Assembly (NCBI RefSeq): GCF_900113065.1 | Contig: NZ_FOOA01000017.1 | Location: 29,131 to 93,130 of the forward strand | Length of the DNA stretch: 64,000 nt | Direction: 5' to 3' | Source of the DNA: Aureimonas phyllosphaerae | Lineage (GTDB): Bacteria > Pseudomonadota > Alphaproteobacteria > Rhizobiales > Rhizobiaceae | In this document: positions 31,988 to 42,700 of the stretch, piece by piece | How the letters are laid out: each line of letters begins with the position of its first letter | Numbering within the stretch: position 1 is the stretch's first letter | Notes under the pieces: generated by a model | What the model was told of the DNA's origin: nothing | Seen by the model: only the letters and a program-made list of their open reading frames with translations | Databases searched by the model: none | Program-made: the position numbers and the translations under genes

Positions 31988-34864
31988 TCAGTCGTCTGAT
32001 GAGATCTGGAGGATCAGCTGCCAGACCGTCGCGGTGCCTTCCACCGGCTCCGACCGAAGTCGGTCGAGCCGCATCGCCGCGATGGCGGCGACGGCAGCTG
32101 CCTCCTTCTCGATACGCAGGGCACGAGCCTCGGAGATCCTCGCCTGTCGGTGATCGTTCGACGCCTCGGCTCGTCTGCGTGCGGCACGAGACCTCGTCTC
32201 CGCCTCGGCTCGACGCCACTCCTCCTCCACCAGGACGGTCCTTTGCTTCGTATCGGCGGCACTCGGTGGGTGGACCCGCATGTCAGCAGCCCGATCCCTA
32301 CGCCGCCTCGCCGCCTCCTGCAGCCTCTTGGTGGAGTTCGATGGCTTGAGGGCCGAGCGAGCCCGAACGCGACCGTTCTCGGCGCGTGGGTCGAGCACTG
32401 CCTCGACATGCCGGATCGTTACGCGTTCGAGACCGTCCGTCGCAAGATCGAACACGATACCCTCCACCACGAACCGCAGCGGAGCGATACGGCTGAACCA
32501 TCTTTCGTCCGCTCGCAACGACGCGCGAGCCCGACGTCTCAGGTAGGGTGCGTCGCGTGGATCCACCCCGGACAGGATGGCGTCGAGCGCACCGACGTTC
32601 TCGTACGGTAGCATGGACCGACGGGCTGCGACCGTGACGAGCAACTCGCGCCGGTCCTCCAATGCGCGATGGCCAGGTGGATATCGTACTGACACCACAG
32701 GTATGTGGTCCCGTGCGAAAACTCGTTCGGCACATCCGATCATGGCCTCGCAGAGTTGCTCGTGCAGGGGATCCCCGTGGTCGAGGAAGCAGAGGGGATA
32801 GGACTTCCCCTCGCGATCCGCCGCCGTTCGCAAGGGCGGGTCCGCGATATGCCGGCGGTGTATCAGGAAGGCCTCCATCCCCGTGTACGGGGTGGCCCGT
32901 CGGTCGCCTTCGCGTCGTCGCTCGAACCGTTCGAGAACGAAGGGTCGCTCACCGACACCGTCTGCGGAGGCAAGGTCGCCGTACCACGCGGTACTGTAGC
33001 GGGCGTTCTCGACCAAGCTGTCTCTCAGCCCTCTTCTGTAGTCGATCAACCGGGATGCACCCAGCATCTCCAGCCACGCGGCAAGTCCCGCTTCCTCCGC
33101 CTCGCGCCCACGGGATATCTCACGAGCAGGTGCAAGAGTACCGGACAAGGGTGCCCGGTACACCATGCGACCATACAGCTCTCTTGCTGCTTCGGGCGTG
33201 TAGGGATCGAACGAAGCGAGAAGGGATCTCTCCAACTCACCCGTCCCGTCGTGATTCATGCGAGCCAACTCGGAGAGTGCCTCCGTCTTGCGCCTTCCGG
33301 ACGCAAGATCCGCGAGTAGCGCGTCGATGGTCCCCGCGCGTTCCACGCTCATCGGAGGCAATGGTCGTTCGAAGATGCCCAGCTGCTCCAATCCATCGAC
33401 AATGTCCGCCTCCGGCGAGCCAGCCCAGGTGATGACATGAATGCCGATCCGTCCCTGTCCACGACCGGTTTCCGCTGCACGCCCAGAGCCCGAGCGCAGA
33501 CGGTCGAGACGTCCTACCAGCTGATCGATGCTGCGCACGTTCCATGGGCAGGAGTAGAAGACGAGGTTCTCGCACCCATGGTGCAGATTGAGACCCGACT
33601 CCGCCCAATCTCCCAGCAACAGGATATCGTCGTCGCCGCGTACGAAGCCGCCGACCCCGTCCACGTTGCGACGAATCGCTCCCTCGACGTCGCTTGCGTT
33701 CTGCTCGCCACGAGATAGACGCCCGACGCGCAGCCGCCTATCTCCCTCGGTGGCTTCCTTGAGATAGCTCGGAAGGATACGCTCGAGGCGGGCCACCGTG
33801 TCGTTGTCTCCGGCGACGATGAGGATGCGTGCATCCGAAGCCTCCCCCCGCAGCGACGCCATACGATCCAGCAGAGCGTCGAGTCGTGAATCGCCCACTT
33901 CCGGATCGCCATTTTCAGCAGGAGCGTGCAGACCTGCGGGAAGCGAGGCAAGGGCTTCGCGCGCTGCACGGCCTACGCGATGGAGTGCCCGAGCCCTGCT
34001 GGTCGCATCGCCGTCATGGACTTTGGAAAGCAATCGACGGGCCGTGTCCGCGAGGGCGGTCTCACGGGCGAAGGGTGGAACGTCCGCCCGGACATAGTCT
34101 CGCCTCGGCATGTAGTCCGGCCAGTCCGTGCGCGACCAGCGACAGATGCGACGCCCGAAGGCGTCGCGCTCGAACGCCATCGTCCCGTCGGCCCCAGCCG
34201 CGATGTCCGACACCGCTCGGGATTCGTCGTCACGGATCGCCCGTAGCGGATCGATCTGCGTACCCGGACGCAGAGGCTCCAGCATCGACATGAACCACTG
34301 CAGCATATCCGGACGTCCCAACTCCGGCGACGCGGTCAAGGCCAGGAACTGGGGGAAGGGTCGAGCACGCGCCAACGCGTCGCGCTGTGCGACCGTGAAG
34401 CTCTGCGGCTCATCCAGGACCAGGAGGTCGTAGCGCTCGGGCCCATCCTCCAGATACGCACCCAGCGCAGATGGCTTGATCAGGCGTACCGGATCGTCGA
34501 CGGGACGATCGCCTGCTTCATCGTCGAGAAAGCTTGCTCTGGAATGCCCGCGAGTCGTCAGTTCCTGCAGCCACTGGTTCGCGAGATGGTCCGGCACGAC
34601 GAGTAGCGTGCGATGCGATGAATCCTGCAGACGCAAGGCGTTCAGCAACATCAGCGTCTGGATCGTCTTGCCCAGCCCGACGCCATCGGCGAGCAGGTGC
34701 CGCAGTTCCGGCGCGTCGAGGAGGCGGCAGACGTTGGCGATCTGGTGTGGAAGAGGATCTGCGGCGACGCCCATCGCACCGAGAAGAGCAAGCTCCCGCT
34801 CCACTCTCCGCCGCAACCCCTGCAGTCCGTGCACCATGGCAGCGTAGGGATCGAGCGAACTCAC
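31988..34864 (-). CDS. SNF2-family helicase, DrmD-like
   Basis: GTG 34864 overlaps the upstream stop (GTGA); 958 aa. Helicase motifs are: Q-like motif PLPHQIANVCRLL, Walker A LADGVGLGKT (about 60 to 67), motif II LVLDEPQSF (about 151, DEPQ rather than the usual DExH), motif III ALTASPE, and motifs V/VI ESGLNLHHGCENLVFYSCPW and SIDQLVGRLDRLRSG. Length and layout match the SNF2 subunit (DrmD) of class 1 DISARM. The C-terminus is a basic, Glu/Arg-rich coiled coil (about the last 110 aa). With DrmA- and DrmB-like proteins encoded nearby, it is probably part of one anti-phage machine. Confidence 0.85.
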   Translation of the reverse strand: MSSLDPYAAMVHGLQGLRRRVERELALLGAMGVAADPLPHQIANVCRLLDAPELRHLLADGVGLGKTIQTLMLLNALRLQDSSHRTLLVVPDHLANQWLQELTTRGHSRASFLDDEAGDRPVDDPVRLIKPSALGAYLEDGPERYDLLVLDEPQSFTVAQRDALARARPFPQFLALTASPELGRPDMLQWFMSMLEPLRPGTQIDPLRAIRDDESRAVSDIAAGADGTMAFERDAFGRRICRWSRTDWPDYMPRRDYVRADVPPFARETALADTARRLLSKVHDGDATSRARALHRVGRAAREALASLPAGLHAPAENGDPEVGDSRLDALLDRMASLRGEASDARILIVAGDNDTVARLERILPSYLKEATEGDRRLRVGRLSRGEQNASDVEGAIRRNVDGVGGFVRGDDDILLLGDWAESGLNLHHGCENLVFYSCPWNVRSIDQLVGRLDRLRSGSGRAAETGRGQGRIGIHVITWAGSPEADIVDGLEQLGIFERPLPPMSVERAGTIDALLADLASGRRKTEALSELARMNHDGTGELERSLLASFDPYTPEAARELYGRMVYRAPLSGTLAPAREISRGREAEEAGLAAWLEMLGASRLIDYRRGLRDSLVENARYSTAWYGDLASADGVGERPFVLERFERRREGDRRATPYTGMEAFLIHRRHIADPPLRTAADREGKSYPLCFLDHGDPLHEQLCEAMIGCAERVFARDHIPVVSVRYPPGHRALEDRRELLVTVAARRSMLPYENVGALDAILSGVDPRDAPYLRRRARASLRADERWFSRIAPLRFVVEGIVFDLATDGLERVTIRHVEAVLDPRAENGRVRARSALKPSNSTKRLQEAARRRRDRAADMRVHPPSAADTKQRTVLVEEEWRRAEAETRSRAARRRAEASNDHRQARISEARALRIEKEAAAVAAIAAMRLDRLRSEPVEGTATVWQLILQISSDD

Positions 34865-37362
34865 GTCTGCTCGCTCTCGTCGCCGATGCGTAGACTGGCG
34901 TAGCGGATGGCTCGGGCCGTCATTCGATCCTCTAGCAGACCGAGCGCGACTTGACGCCACTCGACTGCCGAGAACGCTCGCGGGTCGAGCCAAAGGGATA
35001 GGGCAGAGAGGATATCGACTCCCGACAGGCGACGCGACTGATAAACCGCGGATCCTCGATCGATCCGTAGGGCCGAGACGATGCGTGCCACCTCCAGCGA
35101 CTCGACGGTCGCATACTCGAGCTCACGTAGTGCCGTCGCAAGTCGCGGCGGCAGGATCATCGCGGCAAGAGTGGGCCGTGCCCGAGCGGCCTGCGCACGA
35201 GACCACGCTTCGCACCAATCCCCTACGGGGTTGCCGGTATCGGTATCGACCGGTGGAAGGGACCTCGCGGCCCGCGATGCGGTCAGTTTTCCCCATGCTT
35301 CGTCGACGCCAGCGTCGAGCGCGGTCGCCTCCCGATCCCCTAGGTCGATCGTCGCAGGACGCCCGAACAGATCGCTGAAGGTCGCGAGCGAACGAGCAAG
35401 AGCATAAGGTAGTTCGGAAACGTCCTCCGGCTCTATACGCTGTCCGGCTTTCCGCAAGTCTCGGATCTTGACTAGATCCAATGCGAGGGCGGCTTCGGAG
35501 AGGCGCATGGCGAATGGACGCACGGACGGAAGTCGATCTTCCTCCTCCACCCATGCCGGACCGCAGAGCGTGCTCAATACCGCGCGCTCTGCGGCTCTCG
35601 CAGCGAGCCGAGCCTCCATCTCCGAGATCGCATGGATCGGACGGGCGCAACGCCAGCCGAGCCAAGCCTCGATCTCGGTCGATAGCCCGCGCGATGCATC
35701 GGATGCATGGAACCTGCGATGGATCATCGGGAGGGAGGCGACATGCGACCTATGGAGGCGTCGCGGTCCGGCGACGAGGTAGTGCGGTGCCGTCATCCCC
35801 TCTACCATGTGGAGATGGGCGCCTTCGCCGATGGGTGCCGGACTCGGTAAGGCGAGTGGGTCCGCCGCCGGGACGTACCGAATCGGAAGCTCCTCCGAGA
35901 AATCGAGGGATGTCGCATGCCATCCGTCCTCGCCCTCGTACCAATTCATCGACGGCTCCGGATCGGCAAGGTCGAGTACATGACGACCGGAGCCCCAACT
36001 TACGATCAACGTCGCCGCCCTCGTAACTCCCGTCTCGGCTTCGTATCGACGAAGTCCATCCGAGAGCGTGGCAAGTCCGGATCCGGTCCCGCCGATCCGA
36101 CCCGGGACGGCGGAAAGTCGGTCGCGTGCGTGGAGGACGGGGTGTCCGGTCAGCCTTAGTTCCAATCGCACCTCGACGTTCCGCAACGACGTTGGCCAAC
36201 GGGCGGCGCGTCGGTCGTCCGGAGGTGACGACAGCGCGACGAGAATCGCCAGTCGCTCCTCGCGAAGATCGGCGAGCGTCGGCGCACTGGGCTCGGTGCG
36301 CGTCGCGATGAGAGCCGGTGGTGGGGCAACGATGTCGAATCGTAGGCTCGTGTTTCGCCTCCCGCCATCCTGGTCGAGGTAGCCGATGGTGATCTGACCG
36401 GCTTCGTCGGGAGCCAGGATCGTATGATCGCCCGCGGAGAGCACGTCGCTCCCGCCCCTGGACCGGCCTGGGAAGCCGATGCGTAACGCTGCGTGCGCCA
36501 CGAGGTCGACAGGAGGACCGAGGGCGTAGGTCCGAGCTCCGAGGCGTACTCCACCTCGAAGCTCGAAGGGAAACTCGATCGATCCGTCGTCCTTCGTTGC
36601 GGAAGCATTCGCCTCGCGTGCATCGGCGCCGAGGCCCGATGCGACGTTGCGACGTCGCTTGCGTTCGATCCTGGCGCGGACGAGAGTGTCACGAGCATCC
36701 GGGGACGCCATCACGTCCCGTTGGAGGCGCTGGACGATACCCGAGGATAACCGAACGTCGGGCGTGTCCAGCAACGACGTGGCGACGGCGTGGACGCGAC
36801 CTTCGCTGTCCGCCCAGTCGACCAGTGCTCGACTTCCACTACGTCTGCAGCCCTGCTGCACGGCGCCGAGGAAGGTGCTGTCCACCGCATCCAACACGAC
36901 CGCTTCGAGGATCGCCACGCATAGACCAGCGTGGATCTGGCGCGGTACTAACGCGTTGCAGAGCGGCCAGGCGATGTGGCGAAACGTACGGGTGAACGGA
37001 TTGTCGTCCGGACGAGCCAAGCCTACGGCTCGGTGAGCATGCTCGTGATGCCGGCTCAAGTCATCCCGGTCTGCGCCTCGAAGGGGTAGGCCGAGCACCG
37101 CCTCGAGTCGTGGCCAGTAACCCGAGAAGAGACCCTCGTACGAGTAGCCGATCTCGGCGGCGAGGGCGATCAGAGGCCAGGCTATCCCGAGCCCGATCCC
37201 ACGACGAACGCGAATCCGCTCTGCGACTAGCGACTGCAGCTCCGAGACGGCAAGAACGTCCAGTCCGTGTTCGATCGCGTACACCGGCGCACCGTCGCGC
37301 TCCTTGGACAAGGCGCGGTATCGTAGCTCCAAGCGTTCGTTGAGCTCGTCGTAACTCGGCAT
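34861..37362 (-). CDS. Uncharacterised 833-aa protein heading the minus-strand defence operon
   Basis: I chose ATG 37362 (MPSYDELNERLELRYRALSK); ATG 37380 adds six residues, and longer frames run into the divergent helicase gene. No enzymatic motif is seen. The N-terminal third resembles helical proteins found beside DISARM-like helicases (GIGLGIAWPLIALAAEIGYSY, then TRTFRHIAWPLCNALVPRQI). The middle is beta-rich and the C-terminal third helical. It overlaps the SNF2 gene by four bases. A scaffold or sensor role is possible. Family not recognised with confidence. Confidence 0.75.
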   Translation of the reverse strand: MPSYDELNERLELRYRALSKERDGAPVYAIEHGLDVLAVSELQSLVAERIRVRRGIGLGIAWPLIALAAEIGYSYEGLFSGYWPRLEAVLGLPLRGADRDDLSRHHEHAHRAVGLARPDDNPFTRTFRHIAWPLCNALVPRQIHAGLCVAILEAVVLDAVDSTFLGAVQQGCRRSGSRALVDWADSEGRVHAVATSLLDTPDVRLSSGIVQRLQRDVMASPDARDTLVRARIERKRRRNVASGLGADAREANASATKDDGSIEFPFELRGGVRLGARTYALGPPVDLVAHAALRIGFPGRSRGGSDVLSAGDHTILAPDEAGQITIGYLDQDGGRRNTSLRFDIVAPPPALIATRTEPSAPTLADLREERLAILVALSSPPDDRRAARWPTSLRNVEVRLELRLTGHPVLHARDRLSAVPGRIGGTGSGLATLSDGLRRYEAETGVTRAATLIVSWGSGRHVLDLADPEPSMNWYEGEDGWHATSLDFSEELPIRYVPAADPLALPSPAPIGEGAHLHMVEGMTAPHYLVAGPRRLHRSHVASLPMIHRRFHASDASRGLSTEIEAWLGWRCARPIHAISEMEARLAARAAERAVLSTLCGPAWVEEEDRLPSVRPFAMRLSEAALALDLVKIRDLRKAGQRIEPEDVSELPYALARSLATFSDLFGRPATIDLGDREATALDAGVDEAWGKLTASRAARSLPPVDTDTGNPVGDWCEAWSRAQAARARPTLAAMILPPRLATALRELEYATVESLEVARIVSALRIDRGSAVYQSRRLSGVDILSALSLWLDPRAFSAVEWRQVALGLLEDRMTARAIRYASLRIGDESEQT

Positions 37363-37437
37363 GCTACAAGCGTGTACCATTCCCACGTGTGATTCGCTTG
37401 CTCGTGACGACCGTGGAATGAAGAATGCCGATTCCTT
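37363..37437. promoter_or_regulatory. Short divergent promoter region of the two defence operons
   Basis: Only about 75 bases separate the starts of the 833-aa gene and the UvrD-like helicase gene, so both operons (minus 37362 to 23424, plus 37438 to 44772) must start from overlapping promoters and are likely co-regulated. No clear operator is seen. Confidence 0.5.
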
Positions 37438-39729
37438 GTGTCCGGGGTTCGTTTGGTCGATACGTTCGGTAAGGCAGTGGCCGCGACGCCCTCTCCCCAA
37501 GCGTCGGGTGGTGACGACGATGCGATGTCGCTCGCGGGGTCGATCGTGGCGATCTTGCGCCTGACGGGCGCGGCGACCGGTCCCGATCTGGCGGAGATGC
37601 TCCGCAGGCAGCCCGACAGGGGTTTTACGGAATGCATCGATGCCTTGACCGCGAGGGGCGATATCGTCCGTCACGATGGCATCGAGCGACCTATCTACGT
37701 GGTCGCAGAAACAAGAGTTCACCGACTCGCTGGACAGTCGATCCATATCGGTCCACGCGATGAAGCAAGGGTGCGGGTCGACGACTGGGCGGACGATGTC
37801 GAGACCTTGCACGATCTGCTGGGCCCCCCCTCATGGCGATACGCCGCCCCGACGCTGACCGAGTACGTTCGACGATCGGGCGCCTCGTCGTCCGGAGAGA
37901 GAGACGGGTGGGTCGCCTTTGCGCAGACCCCCTCGAGCGCATCGATACTCGCTCAACCTTCCGAGAACCCGCCCGAGCAGATCCAACGATTGGCGGCACT
38001 GACGGCGGACTGGACGGTCGCGGCTCGGTCCGCCCTGGACGAGCCATTGCGGATCTGGGCCGGTTTCGGCGAGGGCATGCGGGAGGATCCCGCACAGGCA
38101 CGCATCGCGGTCCTGCCGTCCAACACCCGTGCCATCGTCTCGGCTGGTCCGGGAGCGGGAAAGACCCACACGATCCGCGAGCGCCTGTCGCACCTCGTCG
38201 AAGCCGGCGTACCCGCTCCCACGATCACCGTGATCGCCTATTCGCGTGCTGCCGTGGCGGAACTCCACACGCGCGTACCAGCGATGGAGGGCGAGCTGGT
38301 CGACATCCGCACCATGGATTCGGTCGCAGGTCTCTTCGTCGCGCATGCGACCGAGGACGTCGGCGATACCGACTACGAGAGTACGATCCAGCAGGCGATC
38401 GAACTTCTCTCGCGCGACGACCGCACTGCCCGACGCTGGCTCGAAGCACGGCGGCATCTGATCGTGGACGAGGCACAGGACATCGTCGGCCCGCGCCGCA
38501 CCTTCCTGACGATGCTCCTGAAAGGCTTGCCCGAGGACTGCGGCGTGACCGTCTTCGCCGATCCCGCGCAAGCTATCCACGGGTATGTCGAACGCCAGGC
38601 CGGACGACCCGATCCGGTTCCGATGGACGAGCTCCTGGGCGCGTTAGGGTTCGAGAAGGCCGTTCTCTCCGGGAACCATCGCACCACCCGGCCGACGCTC
38701 CGGCGCATCGCCAGCGAAGGACGACGGATCCTGAGTGCGTCCACGGATGGTCATGCGGCATTGAGGGAGATGCGTGACCTCGTCTCGCGGCTCGCTGACG
38801 GCGTGCCACCCGGCCCGGCCGAAGCACGCCCTCTCGCCACGTTGGCGCTCTTCCGTAGCAGGGCGGCTGCGGCGCGCCATGCAGCCCGGATGGGCGACAT
38901 CGGCGTTCGCGTTCATCTTGCGGGAAGTTCGAAGGACGTGGAATTCGCGATGGCGCCTAGCTGGCTGGGTCGAGCGATGACGGATCTGCAGGGGCGCGGC
39001 GTCGATGCCCTCGTCGCAGCCGTGGCCGCGGACCCTTCGCTCCCCCCTGCGAGCACCCTCGCGGATGCCCTCGCGGTATCGCTGGTCGCCGGGCGCTACG
39101 ACACGGCACGCATGGCCGAGGCGCTGCGTACGGGTCGGGCACCACCGGTCCAGCCGTCGTCCACGCCGGTCGCATCGACGATGCATGCAGCGAAGGGTCA
39201 CGAGGCGGACGAGGTCGAGCTCAATCTACCGGAACCCCGCGAGGACATGTCCCAGGAAGAGGCGGAGGAGGAGGCGCGCGTCCTATACGTCGGCGCCACC
39301 CGAGCTCGCCGGCGGCTCTACCTTGCGCCCGAGACGGGCACTATGCGTCGCGAGGGCATGCGGTTCTGGAGGGTACGCGCCAACGGCGTGCAGGTGCAGG
39401 TGCGGATGGTCGATGCGGTCGATGCACTCGTCCTCGCGGAACCGGAGGGCCCAATTCGAGCTCCCCTCCTGCGGTGGGCGCGAGAGGGTGGATGGGGGCT
39501 GCACGCCGAAGGACGAGACGGCGACCATCGGCTCGCATCCTTCGGCGCGGAGTTCCATCGCGACTTGGCTGCCATCCGCGAACGGATCGGTTCGCCTCGT
39601 CTCGCGTCCGCCGCACGAGGTAGCCTCCGGGTCGAGTGGCGTACGCTGGCACGTGGCGACGCGCTCGTCGTGGCACCGGTCGCCGAAGGTTTCGTCTGGA
39701 TCAATTTCCTTCGCACGAGGACATCGTGA
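37438..39729 (+). CDS. UvrD/Rep-like superfamily 1 helicase with N-terminal winged helix
   Basis: The GTG at 37438 gives 763 aa; ATG 37525 (MSLAGSIVAIL) is an alternative and neither has a strong ribosome site. Residues about 30 to 90 look like a winged helix (LAEMLRRQPDRGFTECIDAL). Helicase motifs follow: Walker A SAGPGAGKTHTI (about 236), motif II LIVDEAQD (about 341), motif III FADPAQAIHG, motif IV SGNHRTTRPT, and motif V/VI MHAAKGHEADEV and LYVGATRARRRL. Its stop overlaps the DrmA-like gene (GTGA). UvrD-type helicases are not part of canonical DISARM, so this is an addition or a different system type. Confidence 0.88.
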   Translation: MSGVRLVDTFGKAVAATPSPQASGGDDDAMSLAGSIVAILRLTGAATGPDLAEMLRRQPDRGFTECIDALTARGDIVRHDGIERPIYVVAETRVHRLAGQSIHIGPRDEARVRVDDWADDVETLHDLLGPPSWRYAAPTLTEYVRRSGASSSGERDGWVAFAQTPSSASILAQPSENPPEQIQRLAALTADWTVAARSALDEPLRIWAGFGEGMREDPAQARIAVLPSNTRAIVSAGPGAGKTHTIRERLSHLVEAGVPAPTITVIAYSRAAVAELHTRVPAMEGELVDIRTMDSVAGLFVAHATEDVGDTDYESTIQQAIELLSRDDRTARRWLEARRHLIVDEAQDIVGPRRTFLTMLLKGLPEDCGVTVFADPAQAIHGYVERQAGRPDPVPMDELLGALGFEKAVLSGNHRTTRPTLRRIASEGRRILSASTDGHAALREMRDLVSRLADGVPPGPAEARPLATLALFRSRAAAARHAARMGDIGVRVHLAGSSKDVEFAMAPSWLGRAMTDLQGRGVDALVAAVAADPSLPPASTLADALAVSLVAGRYDTARMAEALRTGRAPPVQPSSTPVASTMHAAKGHEADEVELNLPEPREDMSQEEAEEEARVLYVGATRARRRLYLAPETGTMRREGMRFWRVRANGVQVQVRMVDAVDALVLAEPEGPIRAPLLRWAREGGWGLHAEGRDGDHRLASFGAEFHRDLAAIRERIGSPRLASAARGSLRVEWRTLARGDALVVAPVAEGFVWINFLRTRTS

Positions 39730-42700
39730 AGAACAATCACGCACCGGGAGAGCCCGACGCTCCCTTCCGTCTGCTGCTCGACAGGCTTGCCGAGGATCTA
39801 GTGGGTCCGGTGCCCCTCGAAGGTCCGTTGCCGGATATCCCTTCGGAAGCCTTCATGACGGGCATACTGTTCCCTCGATCCTCCCGAAGACCCGTCGACG
39901 ACGAGACCGGCCGATCGATCTCCGACATCGTGATCGATGCCAGGGAAGAAGCGACGGAAACCGAACGCCCGGCGCGCATCGAGACGGCAGCGAGACCTGC
40001 CGCCGCCGGTCTCTCCTTCGCTCTGGCCACCCGGAGCATGGAGGAACCGGCCGTCGTCGTTCGGATCGAAGGGGCGCGATACGAGAACCTGGGCAAGCCG
40101 GACGAGGATGCGGCGGACGGCGCTCCACGGCGAAGCGGTCCATGGTCGCGACGCCCGGTCCGGATCGAGGATTACCTTGTCTCGGTACGAGAGGACGGCG
40201 AACTCGATCTCTCCAAGGAGACGGGCATCGCGGAGGCGCGAGGATTAAGGCTTACGATCGTCCAGTCGCCCGGTCATGCAGACGCCGACGAGGTGGTACG
40301 GGTCGTCACACTCGTAGTCCACAACCAGGGTGCGGGCTCCGGAAAGAGCCTCGACCGCTTCGAGCAGAACGAGCAAGCGCTCTTCGAGTTTCGCATGACG
40401 GTACGCCCGTTCGATGGTTCTCGCTTGGTCGGACGACCGTTGCGCGGACGTGGGGAGGACGGCGAGGAGGACGAGCGTGCGGCGGCGCTTCTCTGGCGGG
40501 ATGCGGTAGAGTATGCGGTCGGTCACACGTGCGCCGCGACGTGGGACGATTCGAACGGCATCGTCGAGGAGATAGCGACCGCATGGTTGCCGGCGACCCG
40601 GGTATCCGACGTCAGCGCCGCTGGCCATCCCTGCTTCTCCGAGGTGAGGGCGCGGCTCGGAGCCGATTCCCTGGCAGGAGACGGTCGCGCCGCGTTGGAG
40701 ACCTGCGATGCGCTGGTGGACGCCTACGAGAGCTGGATCGAGCAGACGCGGAACCGCATCCCCGAACTGAACCTGACGCAGACGCTCGAGGCGCAGGCGG
40801 AAGCCCACCTCGGGACATGCCTATCCGCTGCAAGGCGAATGCGCGACGGCATAGACACTCTTCGAGGGGATCCTGCTCTGCTGAAAGCGTTCCAGCTCGC
40901 GAACGCGACCATGGCGAGGCAGCAGGAATGGAAGAACGGAAGGCTCCCGGACACGGAGAGGCGCTCCCTCGTCTGGCGGCCGTTCCAGTTGGGCTTCGTA
41001 TTGCTCTCCGCGGCCTCCTCGGCACTACCCGACCACGACGACCGCGACACGATGGACCTCATCTGGTTCCCGACCGGCGGCGGCAAGACCGAGGCCTACC
41101 TTCTACTGACCGCCTTCGTGATCTTCGCTCGACGGCTGAAGAGAGGGGATGCCGGCGCGGGCGTCTGCGCCATCATGCGCTATACGCTGAGGCTCCTCAC
41201 GCTCCAGCAGTTCGAACGCGCAGCGGCGATGATCTGCGCCGCGAACCTCGAATGGGCCCGAGAGGGATTCGACGCCAGGCAGACGCCCGTTTCGTTGGGG
41301 CTATGGCTTGGAAGCTCGACGACGCCCAACAGTCGAGAGGACGCGGTTAAGCTCCTGAACGGCGGTACGATCGACGATATCGGCCGACCCGATCGTCTCA
41401 GGGATTGTCCAGCCTGTCATGAACGGCTGACTTGGCGCACCATCGGAGCTCGCATCGAAATAACGTGCGCGACGGACAGATGCGAGCTCGGTCAAGCGGG
41501 TCCCCTCCCCATCCATACCAACGACGAGGACGTCTATGCGGAACAGCCGTCGCTCGTCATCGGTACGGCAGACAAGTTCGCCCAGATCGCGCGCAAACCC
41601 AGGACCTCTTCCCTCTTCGGGGACGGCTTCCGCGATCCCCCCGATCTCATCGTGCAGGACGAATTGCACCTCATCTCTGGGCCGCTGGGAACCCTGAGCG
41701 GTCTCTACGAGACGGCCGTCGACATTCTAGCGACGAAGGATGGCCGCCCGCCCAAGGTGATCGGTTCCACGGCGACGATCCGAAGAGCGGCCTCGCAGGT
41801 TCGCGCGCTGTTCGCTCGAGATACGATGCAGTTCCCTCCCCCCGGCATCGACGCAGGCGATTCCGCCTTCGCGGTCGTCGAGACCGATCCACGAAGACCC
41901 GGACGTCTGTACGTGGGTATCTCGACGATCGGTCATTCGAAGCCAGAGATGCTGCAGGCGGTCTGCGCCTCTCTCCTTCAGTCGGCCTCCGTTCTGGAAG
42001 GGGCCGAGCGTGACGCGGCCTGGACGCTCCTCGGATACTTCAACTCGCTCAAGGAGCTCGGGGGATCGGTATCGCTGATGCAGGTCATCGCACCCGAGAC
42101 CATGGAGCGTCTTGCTCGATATCGCAGCGAACCCGTACGGCCCGTCGACGAACAGATCGAGATCACAAGCCGAATCGGATCGGAGAAGATCGGCGAGACG
42201 CTCGCATCTCTGGAAAGACGACACGACGAGGATGGTGCGGTCGACGTCGCCCTGGCGACGAACATGATCTCGGTCGGCGTCGACGTCGGTCGTCTCGGCT
42301 TGATGGTCGTCGACGGCCAGCCCAAGGGTATCTCGGAATACATCCAGGCCACGAGCCGGGTGGGGCGTGGATCGACGGCAGGCCTCGTCCTCGGGGTCTT
42401 CACCGCGTACCGACCCCGCGACCGAAGCCGCTTCGAGACGCATGCGACATGGCACTCGGCACTCTACCGCGACGTAGAGGCGACCTCGGTCACGCCATTC
42501 GCTCCGCGAGCTCGCGACCGAGCCCTGCACGCGCCCTTCGTCGCCATCGCGGCGCATCGCCATCCTCAGCTCTGGAGGAGACCTGGTGGTGCCGAGGAGC
42601 TACGCGATGCCCTGGAGGAGATCGTGGACGAGATCGTGGCGAGGATCGGCCGGCTAGGCGAACAGGAAGCGGTCGAGGCAGTCGACGCGCGAGCCGATCT

